From NCBI GenBank assembly GCA_964369185.1, contig CAYJEN010000004.1, positions 1 to 64,000 of the forward strand: 64,000 nucleotides of DNA. The letters run 5' to 3'. Below the pieces are notes generated by a model. That model ran no database searches. It saw nothing but the letters and a program-made list of their open reading frames with translations, and had not been told where the DNA came from. The position numbers and the translations under genes are program-made. This DNA comes from CAYJAZ01 sp964369185 (GTDB taxonomy: Bacteria; Desulfobacterota; Desulfovibrionia; Desulfovibrionales; Desulfovibrionaceae). Positions 53,319-61,617 of the stretch are shown piece by piece; within the stretch, counting starts at the first letter, position 1, and each line of letters starts with the position of its first letter.

Positions 53319-54434
53319 ATGACAACCCTAAATATCGTAAAACCAGCGGATAGTGCAGAAGTTCGTTTAGTTATAGACAAAAATGTAACAGAAATCTCTT
53401 TTGGTTTCAACTTAGATCAGACAATTTTTGAGAAAATCGGCAATACTCTTTGTATTCACTTTAACACAGGTGAGGTAATTTACCTCGAAGGTTTTTATTC
53501 TTCTTATAACGCCGATTCTATGCCAACGTTTTTATTTGAGAATGTTTCAATTAACGGTTATGACTTTTTCGCCTCTTTCGAGCCAGATTTAATGCCGGCC
53601 GCAGGCTTGCAAGAGGAACAAACTACCATCGATGGCTTTATACAAACGCTTGAAACTCCTGAGCAATCAGAAGGAGAAAAGAGCTTAGGTGTTGACGAAA
53701 ATTTTGAAGATGTGCACGGACAAACAAATGTCCGCACAAAGCATTTTTTAGAAGGAGGTTCTAGTTATAATGACAGCGCAGATTATGATGGCCTCTACAC
53801 CGGTGTTATGCATGGTGAAATCTGGGAAACCGGTGAAGAACAAGTAAATTTAACCTCAGCTCAAAGCTATTCTTATGCTGGATCGTATGAAATAATCCAA
53901 GCCTCTATGAATGAGTCATATGGGTATGGTGCGTGGGGTGATGGTGAGTTAACCGAATTTATTAAGAATAATTTTGGTAATATAGCAGAACCTGATTACG
54001 ATGAAAGTGAATTTATCATATTTGATGATTATAGCACAAATGCATCAATGTATTCATTGCATAATCTTGATATGATTAATGATAATAGCGAGATTTTATT
54101 AGGCGGTCGTGGAAGCAGTTCATCACTTGATGGCGAAAGCGATGACTTCTATGAAACACTAGAATCATTCGCAAGCGGTTCAAATGATACCATGTTTGAC
54201 TTCGACATTGATGAAGTTGATAATGTTGATATCGCAAGTATTAAAGATGCAGAAATGCAAATTTTAGCAAAAGATACTGGGATTGATAACGAAATGCATT
54301 CATTGATTGCAGCCTTAAACGAGGAAAAGGGTAACTCTCAAGAAGTTACGCTTGCACAAGCTAATTTTAGTCAAGCCCAGATTGACGAAATAAATAACGG
54401 TGACTACAACGATATAGTTATAGGAACCTTATAA
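53319..54434 (+). CDS. adhesin-type protein sharing the RTX N-terminal domain, no RTX repeats
   Basis: A 371-residue acidic protein. Residues 1-110 are homologous to the N-terminus of the RTX protein at 174-1955: both have a T/A-L-N start, an IFEK segment, a short EGFYSSYNADSMPTF/DDFYAIYHEEFMPDF block, then G-DFFASFEPDLMP. The rest is Ser/Asn/Asp/Glu-rich without RTX nonapeptides, a Pro stalk or a signal peptide. It ends with NDIVIGTL, reminiscent of type I secretion tails. It could be a shortened adhesin, a secreted substrate of the same exporter or a decaying paralogue. I start at ATG 53319, because it has GGAAA upstream and aligns with the paralogue start. An in-frame ATG at 53274 would add 15 hydrophobic residues. 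Confidence 0.65.
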   Translation: MTTLNIVKPADSAEVRLVIDKNVTEISFGFNLDQTIFEKIGNTLCIHFNTGEVIYLEGFYSSYNADSMPTFLFENVSINGYDFFASFEPDLMPAAGLQEEQTTIDGFIQTLETPEQSEGEKSLGVDENFEDVHGQTNVRTKHFLEGGSSYNDSADYDGLYTGVMHGEIWETGEEQVNLTSAQSYSYAGSYEIIQASMNESYGYGAWGDGELTEFIKNNFGNIAEPDYDESEFIIFDDYSTNASMYSLHNLDMINDNSEILLGGRGSSSSLDGESDDFYETLESFASGSNDTMFDFDIDEVDNVDIASIKDAEMQILAKDTGIDNEMHSLIAALNEEKGNSQEVTLAQANFSQAQIDEINNGDYNDIVIGTL

Positions 54435-54599
54435 TAAATTTCGGCAGGAACGTGTTCATTAGGTAACAAAAAACACATCTCTAATGCGGAAATTGCAAAG
54501 TTGTAAGGTAATTATTCAAGAAACTCTCATAGTCCATTTGGGATTATATGAGAAAAATCGTAAATTTGTTGATTAGTTAATGTATAAAAACCCTATGTT

Positions 54600-54627
54600 T
54601 CACGGTATTGAGTAATCAATACCGTGA
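54600..54627. terminator. bidirectional terminator between adhesin-type and SirTM genes
   Basis: A 12-bp perfect inverted repeat (54600-54611 with 54616-54627) has a T-run on the plus side. It lies 19 bases beyond the SirTM stop on the minus strand and 165 bases after the adhesin-type gene. Confidence 0.85.
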
Positions 54628-54646
54628 TCTTTTTTAATATTACTAC

Positions 54647-55516
54647 CTATAATAAATCTTCGAGAGTCTGTTTTATATCAGCTTGAATAAGTATCGCTCT
54701 ATCTTTTAGAGGGGCAGGGCATGTACAAAAATCAATATTAATACAGGCATAGGTTGCATTTTTATTTTTCATAGTAAAATCCCAAAATGGGTACTTTATA
54801 ATGACAGGTGTATTGCCACCAATACCAAATTCAAGAAGAAGAATTTTAGAATCCATATTTTGCTTTAAAAAATACTCATAATTTTTATATGCTTTATCCC
54901 AACCGCTATCTTGAATAAATGTATCATCTTTTCTTAGGTTTGGCGTCATAGGAGCATTGCACTTTGGACAATAAGGAATAAGATGTGAGGGGATTTTCAT
55001 ATCTTTTTGTTGTGAATACATCTCATAAATTATTTCTTTATTATCATAAGTTTGATGATGGCAAGCTTTTGAACACTGAAAAAGTCCGTAGTCACCTTGA
55101 GTATAAAATAAACGATTTTTATCAAAGTCGTTATCTTGGAAAAGGTGATCAGCGTTTGTTGTTATAACAAAATAATTTTTTTTATTTATAAGGGATAAAA
55201 GATTTTGAAATACTAGATTTTTTTCTCTGTTGTAACGATTTAGAAATATTTGTCTACTCCACCATGCCCAAAATTCTTCTAGAGTAGGGAAGTTGTAAAA
55301 ACCACCTGAATACATATCTGTAATAGAATATTTAGCTTTGAAATCAGGAAAGTTTTTCTCAAATCTTTCACCGCTGTAAAGATGTCCGGCAGAGGTTGAA
55401 AGTCCGGCACCGGCACCAACAAGCACAGTGTCAACTTCGTCTAGTTTCTCTTTAAGTAGTTTGATTTTATCCGAGTAATCTTGTGTAGATATCTTTGTCG
55501 TCGTCTTTGAAAACAT
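54647..55516 (-). CDS. class M sirtuin (SirTM), probable protein ADP-ribosyltransferase
   Basis: A 289-residue Sir2-fold protein of the macrodomain-linked class. The NAD+ motif GAGAGLSTSAG is at residues 34-44 and the catalytic-loop Asn is Asn121 in TTNADH. Where deacetylase sirtuins have the catalytic His, this has Gln140 in TQGDYG. The N/Q spacing of 19 equals that of the streptococcal SirTM (Asn118/Gln137, from memory), which ADP-ribosylates lipoylated GcvH-L. A zinc ribbon has Cys148/Cys152 and Cys173/Cys176. The gene overlaps the macrodomain gene by 50 bases and has a strong AAGGTGG ribosome site inside it. ADP-ribosylation rather than deacylation is inferred from the missing His. The target is unknown here; the nearby canonical GcvH is a candidate. 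Confidence 0.85.
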   Translation of the reverse strand: MFSKTTTKISTQDYSDKIKLLKEKLDEVDTVLVGAGAGLSTSAGHLYSGERFEKNFPDFKAKYSITDMYSGGFYNFPTLEEFWAWWSRQIFLNRYNREKNLVFQNLLSLINKKNYFVITTNADHLFQDNDFDKNRLFYTQGDYGLFQCSKACHHQTYDNKEIIYEMYSQQKDMKIPSHLIPYCPKCNAPMTPNLRKDDTFIQDSGWDKAYKNYEYFLKQNMDSKILLLEFGIGGNTPVIIKYPFWDFTMKNKNATYACINIDFCTCPAPLKDRAILIQADIKQTLEDLL

Positions 55517-56219
55517 TGAAAACCACCTTAATTGAGTTGTTATGATTTTGAAGATATTCTTTTACAGTTCTAATTGCAATTTCTGCAGCAAGTACCTGAG
55601 GAAACATAAAAACACCGGTTGATATACAGCAAAAAGCTATCGATTTCAGATTGTTTTTAGTTGCTAGTTCTAGGCAAGCAGTATAACAATTCTGTAAAAG
55701 TTTTTTGTCCTCTTCTGAAACAGAGTGCGCTATAATAGGTCCTACAGTGTGTAATACGTATGAGCTTGGAAGATTGTACGCAGAAGTTATTTTTGCTTGT
55801 CCTGTTGGTTCAGGATAATCTTGTTTTGTAATAATTTCAGCACACTTAAGTCTAAGTTGAATGCCTGAATAAGTATGAATAAAATTATCAATACAAGCAT
55901 GTAGAGGATAAAAGCATCCCAACATACCACTATTGGCAGCGTTTACAATTGCATCAACTTTTAGTCTTGTGATGTCGCCCTGCCAGACAGCAATATTATT
56001 TGTATAAGAAAGATTTTCTGAATCTATAATTCCTCTTTCTTTTGATATTTCTTGCAGTGCTTCATCTTGCAGAGTGAGGATTTCTAGCGGAACCGGGTTG
56101 GCGTGACGAACATTAACTAAAGCTCTATAGAGCTCAAAATCGGAATATTTTTCAAATTGAAAAAGCGGAGCCTTATGTTCTGACTGTAAATATTCTATAA
56201 CTTTTTTTAATTTATTCAT
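55467..56219 (-). CDS. zinc-type macrodomain protein ADP-ribosyl hydrolase
   Basis: A 250-residue macrodomain protein partnered with SirTM. It has the typical N-terminal cap (residues about 28-65, NVRHANPVPLEILTLQDEAL), then the macro fold: VWQGDITRLKVDAIVNAAN (78-96). The adjacent loop has Cys102, His107 and Cys109 in the pattern C-x4-H-x-C, the zinc site of Zn-macrodomains, followed by IDNFIH and LRLKC. Later blocks are GQAKITSAYNLPSSYVLHTVGP and IAFCCISTGVFMFP. Family members remove ADP-ribose put on by SirTM. It is first in a two-gene unit, so both enzymes are made together. Confidence 0.88.
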   Translation of the reverse strand: MNKLKKVIEYLQSEHKAPLFQFEKYSDFELYRALVNVRHANPVPLEILTLQDEALQEISKERGIIDSENLSYTNNIAVWQGDITRLKVDAIVNAANSGMLGCFYPLHACIDNFIHTYSGIQLRLKCAEIITKQDYPEPTGQAKITSAYNLPSSYVLHTVGPIIAHSVSEEDKKLLQNCYTACLELATKNNLKSIAFCCISTGVFMFPQVLAAEIAIRTVKEYLQNHNNSIKVVFNVFKDDDKDIYTRLLG

Positions 56220-56327
56220 AAACTATCGCCTCATGGTAAAATTATGCTAATAAAAAAAATATAAGAGTTTAAGAAAAAGTTTTTGAGCGTATTGCAGTTT
56301 TATATATTTCACAGAGAAAGAAAAAAA

Positions 56328-56386
56328 TAGACGACTTACTATACCCTAATTCCTAATAAAAGTAATTTTGATAAATAAGTCGTCTA
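56328..56386 (-). terminator. rlmD terminator
   Basis: TAGACGACTTA (56328-56338) pairs with TAAGTCGTCTA (56376-56386) around a 37-base loop. The minus strand continues with a T-run. It starts 14 bases after the rlmD stop. Confidence 0.7.
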
Positions 56387-56399
56387 TAGAATGATTTCT

Positions 56400-57794
56400 T
56401 TATTTTTTTAGAGAAAGAAGAGCTAAACTTTCAACATGCGGTGTATGAGGGAATAAGTCAAAAGATTCAACTTTTTCAAGGGTATAGCTTTCGCTCAAAA
56501 GAGCAATATCTCTAGCAAGAGAAGCAGGGTCACAAGAAACAATCAACATATTTTTAATCTTATATTTCAAGAGGGTTTGCATAGTTTCTTTATCAATACC
56601 CGCTCTAGGAGGATCTAAAATGATAAGACCTATGCTTTTACAGCTTTTAATAAAACGAGATAGGTTCTTTGCATTTCCGAAAGTAAATTCAGCATCAATT
56701 TGAGATTTATCTGCATTTTTCTGTGCAAAATCAATAGCTTTAGACATACTTTCTAGTCCGTAGAGCTTTGTATTTTGTCCTTTATCATTTAAATGCTTTG
56801 TAAGAGCAATGCCGATACCACCAACACCGCAGTAAATATCTGCAATGTTGGATATTTTCAATCCTTCTGTAAAATCAATAAGACGTGAATAAAGTTTTGA
56901 CGTCATATGAGTATTTGTCTGGAAAAATGATTGATGAGAATATGATAATGTAAGTTGATTTTCGCCGATTGTAAGGCTTTCCTCTAACAATTCTTTTCCA
57001 AATCTTGCAATAGTTTTTTCACCGTATGCTACAGGAAGATTATTCTTTCTAATTGTGTGTACTATTCCAGTAAGAAATTGAAATTCTTGTGTTAGTTCTT
57101 TACAGATAGTGTATAAATCTTGATTATGTTTCGGATTAGGGTAAGTGATTAGCTCTAAAAGAAAATCATTACGTCCACGAGCTTGAGTGACACGTGTAAC
57201 TGCAAAGCGTAAGAAGCCGATATCATTTGGACTTTCAGCAGAAAAAACAGGGAGCTTATATTGATTTACAAGTTCTTGAAGTCTATGGATGAGTGTATTC
57301 ACACGTGAATCGCAAAGCTGACAATCAACAGCTAAAACTTCGTGAGATTTTCTTTTTTTTAACCCAAGAAGAACAGAATCATCTAAACTGCTATAACCAA
57401 AAGCAAATTCCATTTTGTTTCTATAATGTTTTGTATTTTCTGCAGGATGAAGGGTAAAGGTTTCTGGAAGTGGTTGGCGAGCAATTTTATTAAAAGCATT
57501 GTTGATAATTTCTTTTTTACAGTCTAACTGTTTAGAATAATCAAGATTTTGCCATGTACAGCCGCCACATTCGTTAGAATGAGAACAAGCGCTCTCTACT
57601 TCAAAAGGTGATTTTTCTAATACTTCAAGAACTTCTCCGAATGCAAGGTTCTTTTTTTCTTTGAGAACTTGCACTCGAACAAGACTCTGCGGAAGGGCAT
57701 CTTTTACAATAAGCACACGATTTTGCTCATCACGACCAACACCACGGCCTTCATGGTCGATGCCATGTATACGAATATCAAAATTTTTTGTCAT
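56400..57794 (-). CDS. 23S rRNA (uracil-C5)-methyltransferase, RlmD/TrmA family
   Basis: A 464-residue SAM-dependent RNA methyltransferase. It begins with a TRAM domain (about 1-58). The [4Fe-4S] cysteines are at about 70-79 (CSHSNECGGC), with a further Cys near 158. The SAM domain has ADIYCGVGGIGIAL (about 316-329) and the substrate block YSHQSFFQTN. The catalytic Cys is in VSCDPASLARD and the general base follows in the C-terminal HVESLALL. DPPRAGID is also present. Fe-S cysteines point to the RlmD (RumA) branch; the exact uridine (U1939, U747 or a tRNA) is not certain. Confidence 0.88.
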   Translation of the reverse strand: MTKNFDIRIHGIDHEGRGVGRDEQNRVLIVKDALPQSLVRVQVLKEKKNLAFGEVLEVLEKSPFEVESACSHSNECGGCTWQNLDYSKQLDCKKEIINNAFNKIARQPLPETFTLHPAENTKHYRNKMEFAFGYSSLDDSVLLGLKKRKSHEVLAVDCQLCDSRVNTLIHRLQELVNQYKLPVFSAESPNDIGFLRFAVTRVTQARGRNDFLLELITYPNPKHNQDLYTICKELTQEFQFLTGIVHTIRKNNLPVAYGEKTIARFGKELLEESLTIGENQLTLSYSHQSFFQTNTHMTSKLYSRLIDFTEGLKISNIADIYCGVGGIGIALTKHLNDKGQNTKLYGLESMSKAIDFAQKNADKSQIDAEFTFGNAKNLSRFIKSCKSIGLIILDPPRAGIDKETMQTLLKYKIKNMLIVSCDPASLARDIALLSESYTLEKVESFDLFPHTPHVESLALLSLKK

Positions 57795-57840
57795 AATTCA
57801 ACTTTTTATATTTAGTTTAGGTTAAGTGGATAAATAAAAC

Positions 57841-57869
57841 TTGACTTTTGTTGATTAATTCTTCATATT
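57841..57869 (+). promoter_or_regulatory. promoter of the small membrane protein gene
   Basis: TTGACT (57841-57846) and CATATT (57864-57869) are 17 bases apart, 33 bases before the small ORF. Confidence 0.45.
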
Positions 57870-57902
57870 TTAGCTGTTATATTCTAAAAAGGAGACATCT
57901 AT

Positions 57903-58043
57903 ATGTTGAGTGACTTAATCCACAATGCAATGCAATCTTCACCACAAGGTTTTGTGGGCGTAGGGCTTATTTTTATTTATTTTGTAATCATGATTAAAGC
58001 AATCGTATACAGAATTAAAAAGGGTGAACACGTTCACCACTAG
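57903..58043 (+). CDS. 46-residue single-pass membrane protein
   Basis: A short gene below the usual annotation cutoff. It is supported by a strong AAGGAG ribosome site eight bases upstream, a promoter and a protein-like pattern. An amphipathic N-terminus (MLSDLIHNAMQSSPQG) precedes one hydrophobic helix (about residues 17-36). A basic C-terminal tail (YRIKKGEHVHH) should face the cytoplasm. I do not recognise a family. Such proteins are often regulators of membrane enzymes or transporters, but nothing here says which. It is divergent from rlmD and upstream of the EPSP-like gene. Confidence 0.65.
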   Translation: MLSDLIHNAMQSSPQGFVGVGLIFIYFVIMIKAIVYRIKKGEHVHH

Positions 58044-58145
58044 ACCCATTTCTTTTAACATTTAATAATTATATATCAAACAAAAAAAATAGCAAGAGTT
58101 ATCTATCGAATTTAAAAGTGATGAATAATGGGTATTTGGAGAAAG

Positions 58146-58189
58146 TCAAAGCCCTGTGTAGAGTGAATTGAATTTAGATGGGGCTTTGA
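58146..58189 (+). promoter_or_regulatory. hairpin in the leader of the EPSP-synthase-like gene
   Basis: TCAAAGCCC (58146-58154) pairs perfectly with GGGCTTTGA (58181-58189) around a 26-base loop, 24 bases before the start codon. There is no T-run, so it is not a standard terminator. It may be a regulatory leader or the 3' end of the small gene upstream. Confidence 0.4.
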
Positions 58190-58213
58190 ACAAACATTAG
58201 AATGAGGTGTTTT

Positions 58214-60907
58214 ATGGGATTCAGACCTACGCGTAGTTTTGAAAAAAGTAAATTAAACGATGATGATAGACAAGATTCTGAGTATAGCAAAAATTCTTAT
58301 CAAGAGAATGAGCAATATCAAAGAAAACCAAGACAAAATAACGGATTCAACGACTCCTACTACAGAGAGAAAAATGGCGATAGTTCAAGCTACTCTCAAA
58401 GAGAAAATAGTGGAGACTATAATTCAAGATATCAAAAAAACTACGATGATAGAGCACCAAGACGCCCATATTCTCCACGTTCATTTGATAATCAAACTGG
58501 TAGATTTGAAAGAAATTCTGAATTTGCCGGTTCTGACAGAAACAATAGATTTGATAGAAATGACAGAAATGACCGATATGATAGAAACGATAGAAACGAA
58601 AGAAAATCATATGGTTATGACAGTCAGAACTCAAATAGACGCGAAGGTTATGATAGAGACTATTCTTCACGTCCTTCAAACCAAAACCGCTATAATAATT
58701 ACGAAAATAAAGAACGCTCATCTGATAACTTTTTCTCACCTAGTTCATATAATCAAGAAGAACGTCCACAACGTCAACGTGAATATGGCGAACGCTCTTT
58801 CCGTAGCGAAAGAAGCTCTGACCGCGGCTACGAACAAAGAAGCTACGACAGAAAACCATACGAAGGTAGATCTTTTGATAGACGTTCAAGCGAAGGACGT
58901 TCACAAGAGAGACGCTCATTCGATAGAGATTCTCAAGAAAATCGCCCATTTGAAAGAGCACCTCGTGAAGGTCGCTCATTCGATAGACCTTATCGTGACA
59001 ATGAAAGATCCTTTGAAAGAAGTGATAGAAACGATAGGGGTGATAGGGGTGATAGAGGACAAAGAGGTGAAAGAGGCGATAGAGACGGTTTCCGTCGTAA
59101 CAACCGCTTCTCCCGTGAAGGAAGAACCTCACGTTTTCGCGAAAACTCTGACAATCTCTTCGATCTAGATCAATCAATTCTTCGTTTGTTCTTAAAAAGA
59201 GCTGAACTTTTACAAGGTGTTAAGCGTGATAATCGCATACCTCCATCTTTAGAAAAGAAATTGCGTAGTTCATGGGAAGCCGGCGTAGCAAGAGTAACCC
59301 GTGATGCTCGTATAGCAAGAGATTTCTTCAATCTTTTACAACAGATAGAACCAATTCCGTTTGTAAATGGTGAACCGGCATTTTATAATCTTGCACCTCA
59401 ATTTAGTCCTGTTAATATTGATTTACCGGGCTTTGCATCTGCACGTCAACTTCGTTTAATGTTTGCTCTTGCTGCTTCAACCGGAGCTATGGCGAACTTT
59501 GAAGTATATCTTTCACCAAGTATGATGTCTACAATCAAGGCGTTTAACCAATTAGGTGGTCAGCTTTGGTGGGAAGGTAATGACAAAGTATTGAGCCGTG
59601 GCGGTGAAGGTCTTACAAGACATCTAGATAAAGTTGTGCCTGTTGGTGAAGATGTTTTATCATTTTATCTAACTTTATCAATGGCTTTACTCGTGCCTTC
59701 AAGATTGAAACTTGTAGGTGACGGTAATCTTCGTTTCTTAGATACATCGGCTTTACGTAGATATTTACCTGAAATTAATGCACGTATGGCAACAGTAATT
59801 CCTGGTCAAGAGGGTATTCCTGTTCGTATGGAATCAGCTGGAATCTTACCGAATGAATTTGATTTCTCTGCAGAGTTACCTGCTGATTTTATTATCAGTT
59901 TTGTAGCGGTTTCTGTTGCACGTAGTGACACAAGCGAAGCTTTAACATTTAGAGTTCAAAATCATGCTGAAACAGCAAGAATAAGTGCTGAACTTATTTC
60001 ACTTTTTGAAATCCTAAGTATTGAAAATTCGATTGAAGAAAATGACGGTATTTTAACAATTTCTTATGTTCCTGCTACTCCTGTATTTGCAGATGAAATA
60101 AAAGCTGAATTAGATCCGTTATTTACAACAGCTCTTCTTTCTATTCCTGCTTTTTCAGCCGGTAAATGTGTTCTCCGTGGTGCTCTTAATAGTTCTGACC
60201 ATAACTGTTTAGAATTCTTGAAATCTACCGGATTAAAACTCAATATAGAAGATGGTTGCATTATTGCTGAACATCCTGATATGAAGCTAGTTCAACCGGA
60301 TTATAGCTTAGCTCCTTCTTATCCATTTGCTCTTGTATTTGCAGCACTTGCATCTTTGAGTGGTGAAGAAGTAACTCTTCCAGAGTATCCGGAAACTATA
60401 ACAGAAGATATTGTACAAGGTTTCCTAGCTCAAATCGGGTTGAAAGTTAATGTTGAAAATATTCTTGAAAGAACTGAAGTATCTACAGATACATGGTTTT
60501 TACCAAGCTCAGAGTGGGGTCTTGCAATTAGTTTAGCGGCGTTTATGCGTCCACATATTCGTATTGCGAATCCGGATTCTGTGTTCAATTCATTCCCTAC
60601 TTTCTGGCGTATTTATAATGCTTTACCAGAGCCTGATTTATCAGCTCAAAATCAAGAAGAAATGCCTCCTATGGAAAGCACAAGACGTCGTATTATTTCA
60701 CAACATCCTGAAAACTTTGCTGATGAGATAGAAGACGAAGAAAGTGAAATTGAAACAGAAATCTCTACCAAAGATGAATATAATGTAGAAGAAAATTCAG
60801 AAGAAGTATCTGAAAATGTTGAACAGTCAATTGACGAAGTAGACAAAGAACAGAATGCAAATACTGAATCTAACGATGATGGCTTCTTTGATTTCTATTC
60901 AAAATAA
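58214..60907 (+). CDS. divergent EPSP-synthase-like protein with Arg/Asp-rich disordered N-terminus
   Basis: An 897-residue protein in three parts. Residues 1-315 are low complexity, built from Arg, Asp, Asn, Ser, Tyr and Gly (repeats such as DRNDRNDRYDRN and DRGDRGDRG), like disordered RNA-binding tails. Residues 317-385 are helical (DQSILRLFLKRAELLQG) and look like an AroQ chorismate-mutase helix, weakly. Residues about 400-840 follow the EPSP synthase layout: LPGFASARQLRLMFALAASTG, VGDGNLRFLDTSALRRYLPEI, VQNHAETARISAEL and a late PSYPFALVFAALASL. The canonical catalytic residues (the Lys of GxKS, the NAGTxxR loop, the RPM Arg, KExxR) are not recognisable. The tail from 840 is acidic. The start is ATG 58214, because GAGGTG overlaps the upstream ATG at 58202. 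It could be an active but divergent aromatic enzyme or a pseudoenzyme. Confidence 0.55.
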   Translation: MGFRPTRSFEKSKLNDDDRQDSEYSKNSYQENEQYQRKPRQNNGFNDSYYREKNGDSSSYSQRENSGDYNSRYQKNYDDRAPRRPYSPRSFDNQTGRFERNSEFAGSDRNNRFDRNDRNDRYDRNDRNERKSYGYDSQNSNRREGYDRDYSSRPSNQNRYNNYENKERSSDNFFSPSSYNQEERPQRQREYGERSFRSERSSDRGYEQRSYDRKPYEGRSFDRRSSEGRSQERRSFDRDSQENRPFERAPREGRSFDRPYRDNERSFERSDRNDRGDRGDRGQRGERGDRDGFRRNNRFSREGRTSRFRENSDNLFDLDQSILRLFLKRAELLQGVKRDNRIPPSLEKKLRSSWEAGVARVTRDARIARDFFNLLQQIEPIPFVNGEPAFYNLAPQFSPVNIDLPGFASARQLRLMFALAASTGAMANFEVYLSPSMMSTIKAFNQLGGQLWWEGNDKVLSRGGEGLTRHLDKVVPVGEDVLSFYLTLSMALLVPSRLKLVGDGNLRFLDTSALRRYLPEINARMATVIPGQEGIPVRMESAGILPNEFDFSAELPADFIISFVAVSVARSDTSEALTFRVQNHAETARISAELISLFEILSIENSIEENDGILTISYVPATPVFADEIKAELDPLFTTALLSIPAFSAGKCVLRGALNSSDHNCLEFLKSTGLKLNIEDGCIIAEHPDMKLVQPDYSLAPSYPFALVFAALASLSGEEVTLPEYPETITEDIVQGFLAQIGLKVNVENILERTEVSTDTWFLPSSEWGLAISLAAFMRPHIRIANPDSVFNSFPTFWRIYNALPEPDLSAQNQEEMPPMESTRRRIISQHPENFADEIEDEESEIETEISTKDEYNVEENSEEVSENVEQSIDEVDKEQNANTESNDDGFFDFYSK

Positions 60908-61023
60908 GATAAATTCAAACTAGATAATATTTCTGAATTGAGGATTTTATTTGTAGATTATAGTCTATAACTTATATGAATCAATTCAGAAATATTCTAA
61001 ATAGTGCGATTTTGAGGTTCTGT

Positions 61024-61605
61024 ATGTATAACCATTTGAAAAAAATATCTTTTTTATTTCTTATTTTAGGTTTAACAGCTTGTTCAAAAATGGAAGTTTC
61101 AAATCCTTTTGCAACTGATCCTGTTGCTGTTGAATCCGTAAATTACGGGCAAATTATTGATATACCTGTTCCCTCTTATATGAAAAGGGAAGATGCGGAC
61201 TCGTTAGTAATATTAGGAGAAAATAATCAATCCGTTGGAGTTGAAACATTTTCCGGCGGTAGCGACATTGTTGCTCTTAATAATACAATGATTCATATAA
61301 TGGCGAAAAATGGCTGGACATTACTTGGATTTAAAGCTGATTCAAGATATGTTCAAATACATAAAAAAGATGCACGTTTAGCTCTTTTATATCTCAAGAA
61401 AGATTTAGTTTCAACGACTTTAGAAGTCTGGGTTTTTGATAATATGGAAGAAAATTCTTCTCGTGAATATTATAATGCCTCACAATTTTCTCAAACAAAC
61501 CAAGAAGCTACATCTTTATTAAAAACTGAACTTGGTGATAATTCACAAAATCCTGTTGACGTTACTGATGAAATAGATTCTAACATTGAACAACTAACAA
61601 AATAA
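61024..61605 (+). CDS. small envelope lipoprotein of unknown function
   Basis: A 193-residue predicted lipoprotein. The signal peptide (MYNHLKKISFLFLILGLTAC) ends in lipobox LTAC, with Cys20 as the lipidated residue. The mature part has a compact alpha/beta segment, VDIPVPSYM-like then MAKNGWTLLGFKA and LALLYLKKD, resembling small outer-membrane lipoprotein domains, followed by an acidic Asn/Ser/Gln-rich tail. I do not recognise a named family. The start at 61024 is chosen for its GAGG site and because the upstream in-frame ATG (60976) would bury the signal peptide. It precedes coaBC by 12 bases. Confidence 0.65.
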   Translation: MYNHLKKISFLFLILGLTACSKMEVSNPFATDPVAVESVNYGQIIDIPVPSYMKREDADSLVILGENNQSVGVETFSGGSDIVALNNTMIHIMAKNGWTLLGFKADSRYVQIHKKDARLALLYLKKDLVSTTLEVWVFDNMEENSSREYYNASQFSQTNQEATSLLKTELGDNSQNPVDVTDEIDSNIEQLTK

Positions 61606-61617
61606 ATATAGAGAGTT

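Noticed and set aside
53171..53353. 60-codon ORF in the leader of the second adhesin gene
   Set aside because: It overlaps the adhesin start in another frame, lacks a good ribosome site and has no recognisable protein pattern; most likely chance.
54435..54599. Extra gene or RNA between the adhesin-type gene and its terminator
   Set aside because: No ORF, promoter or stable structure could be supported; recorded as untranslated space.
56340..56352. TATACCCTAATT resembling a MITE end
   Set aside because: Only about nine bases match and they lie in the loop of the rlmD terminator. There is no TTTAGAAAC block.
58260..59168. 302-codon open frame in another frame inside the EPSP-like gene, and minus-strand frames at 58347-58739 and 58740-59177
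   Set aside because: They arise from the periodic Arg/Asp codons. Their proteins are composition artefacts rich in Met/Ile/Thr or Tyr/His/Phe, and they have no ribosome sites. The frame used has a proper start and a recognisable C-terminal fold.
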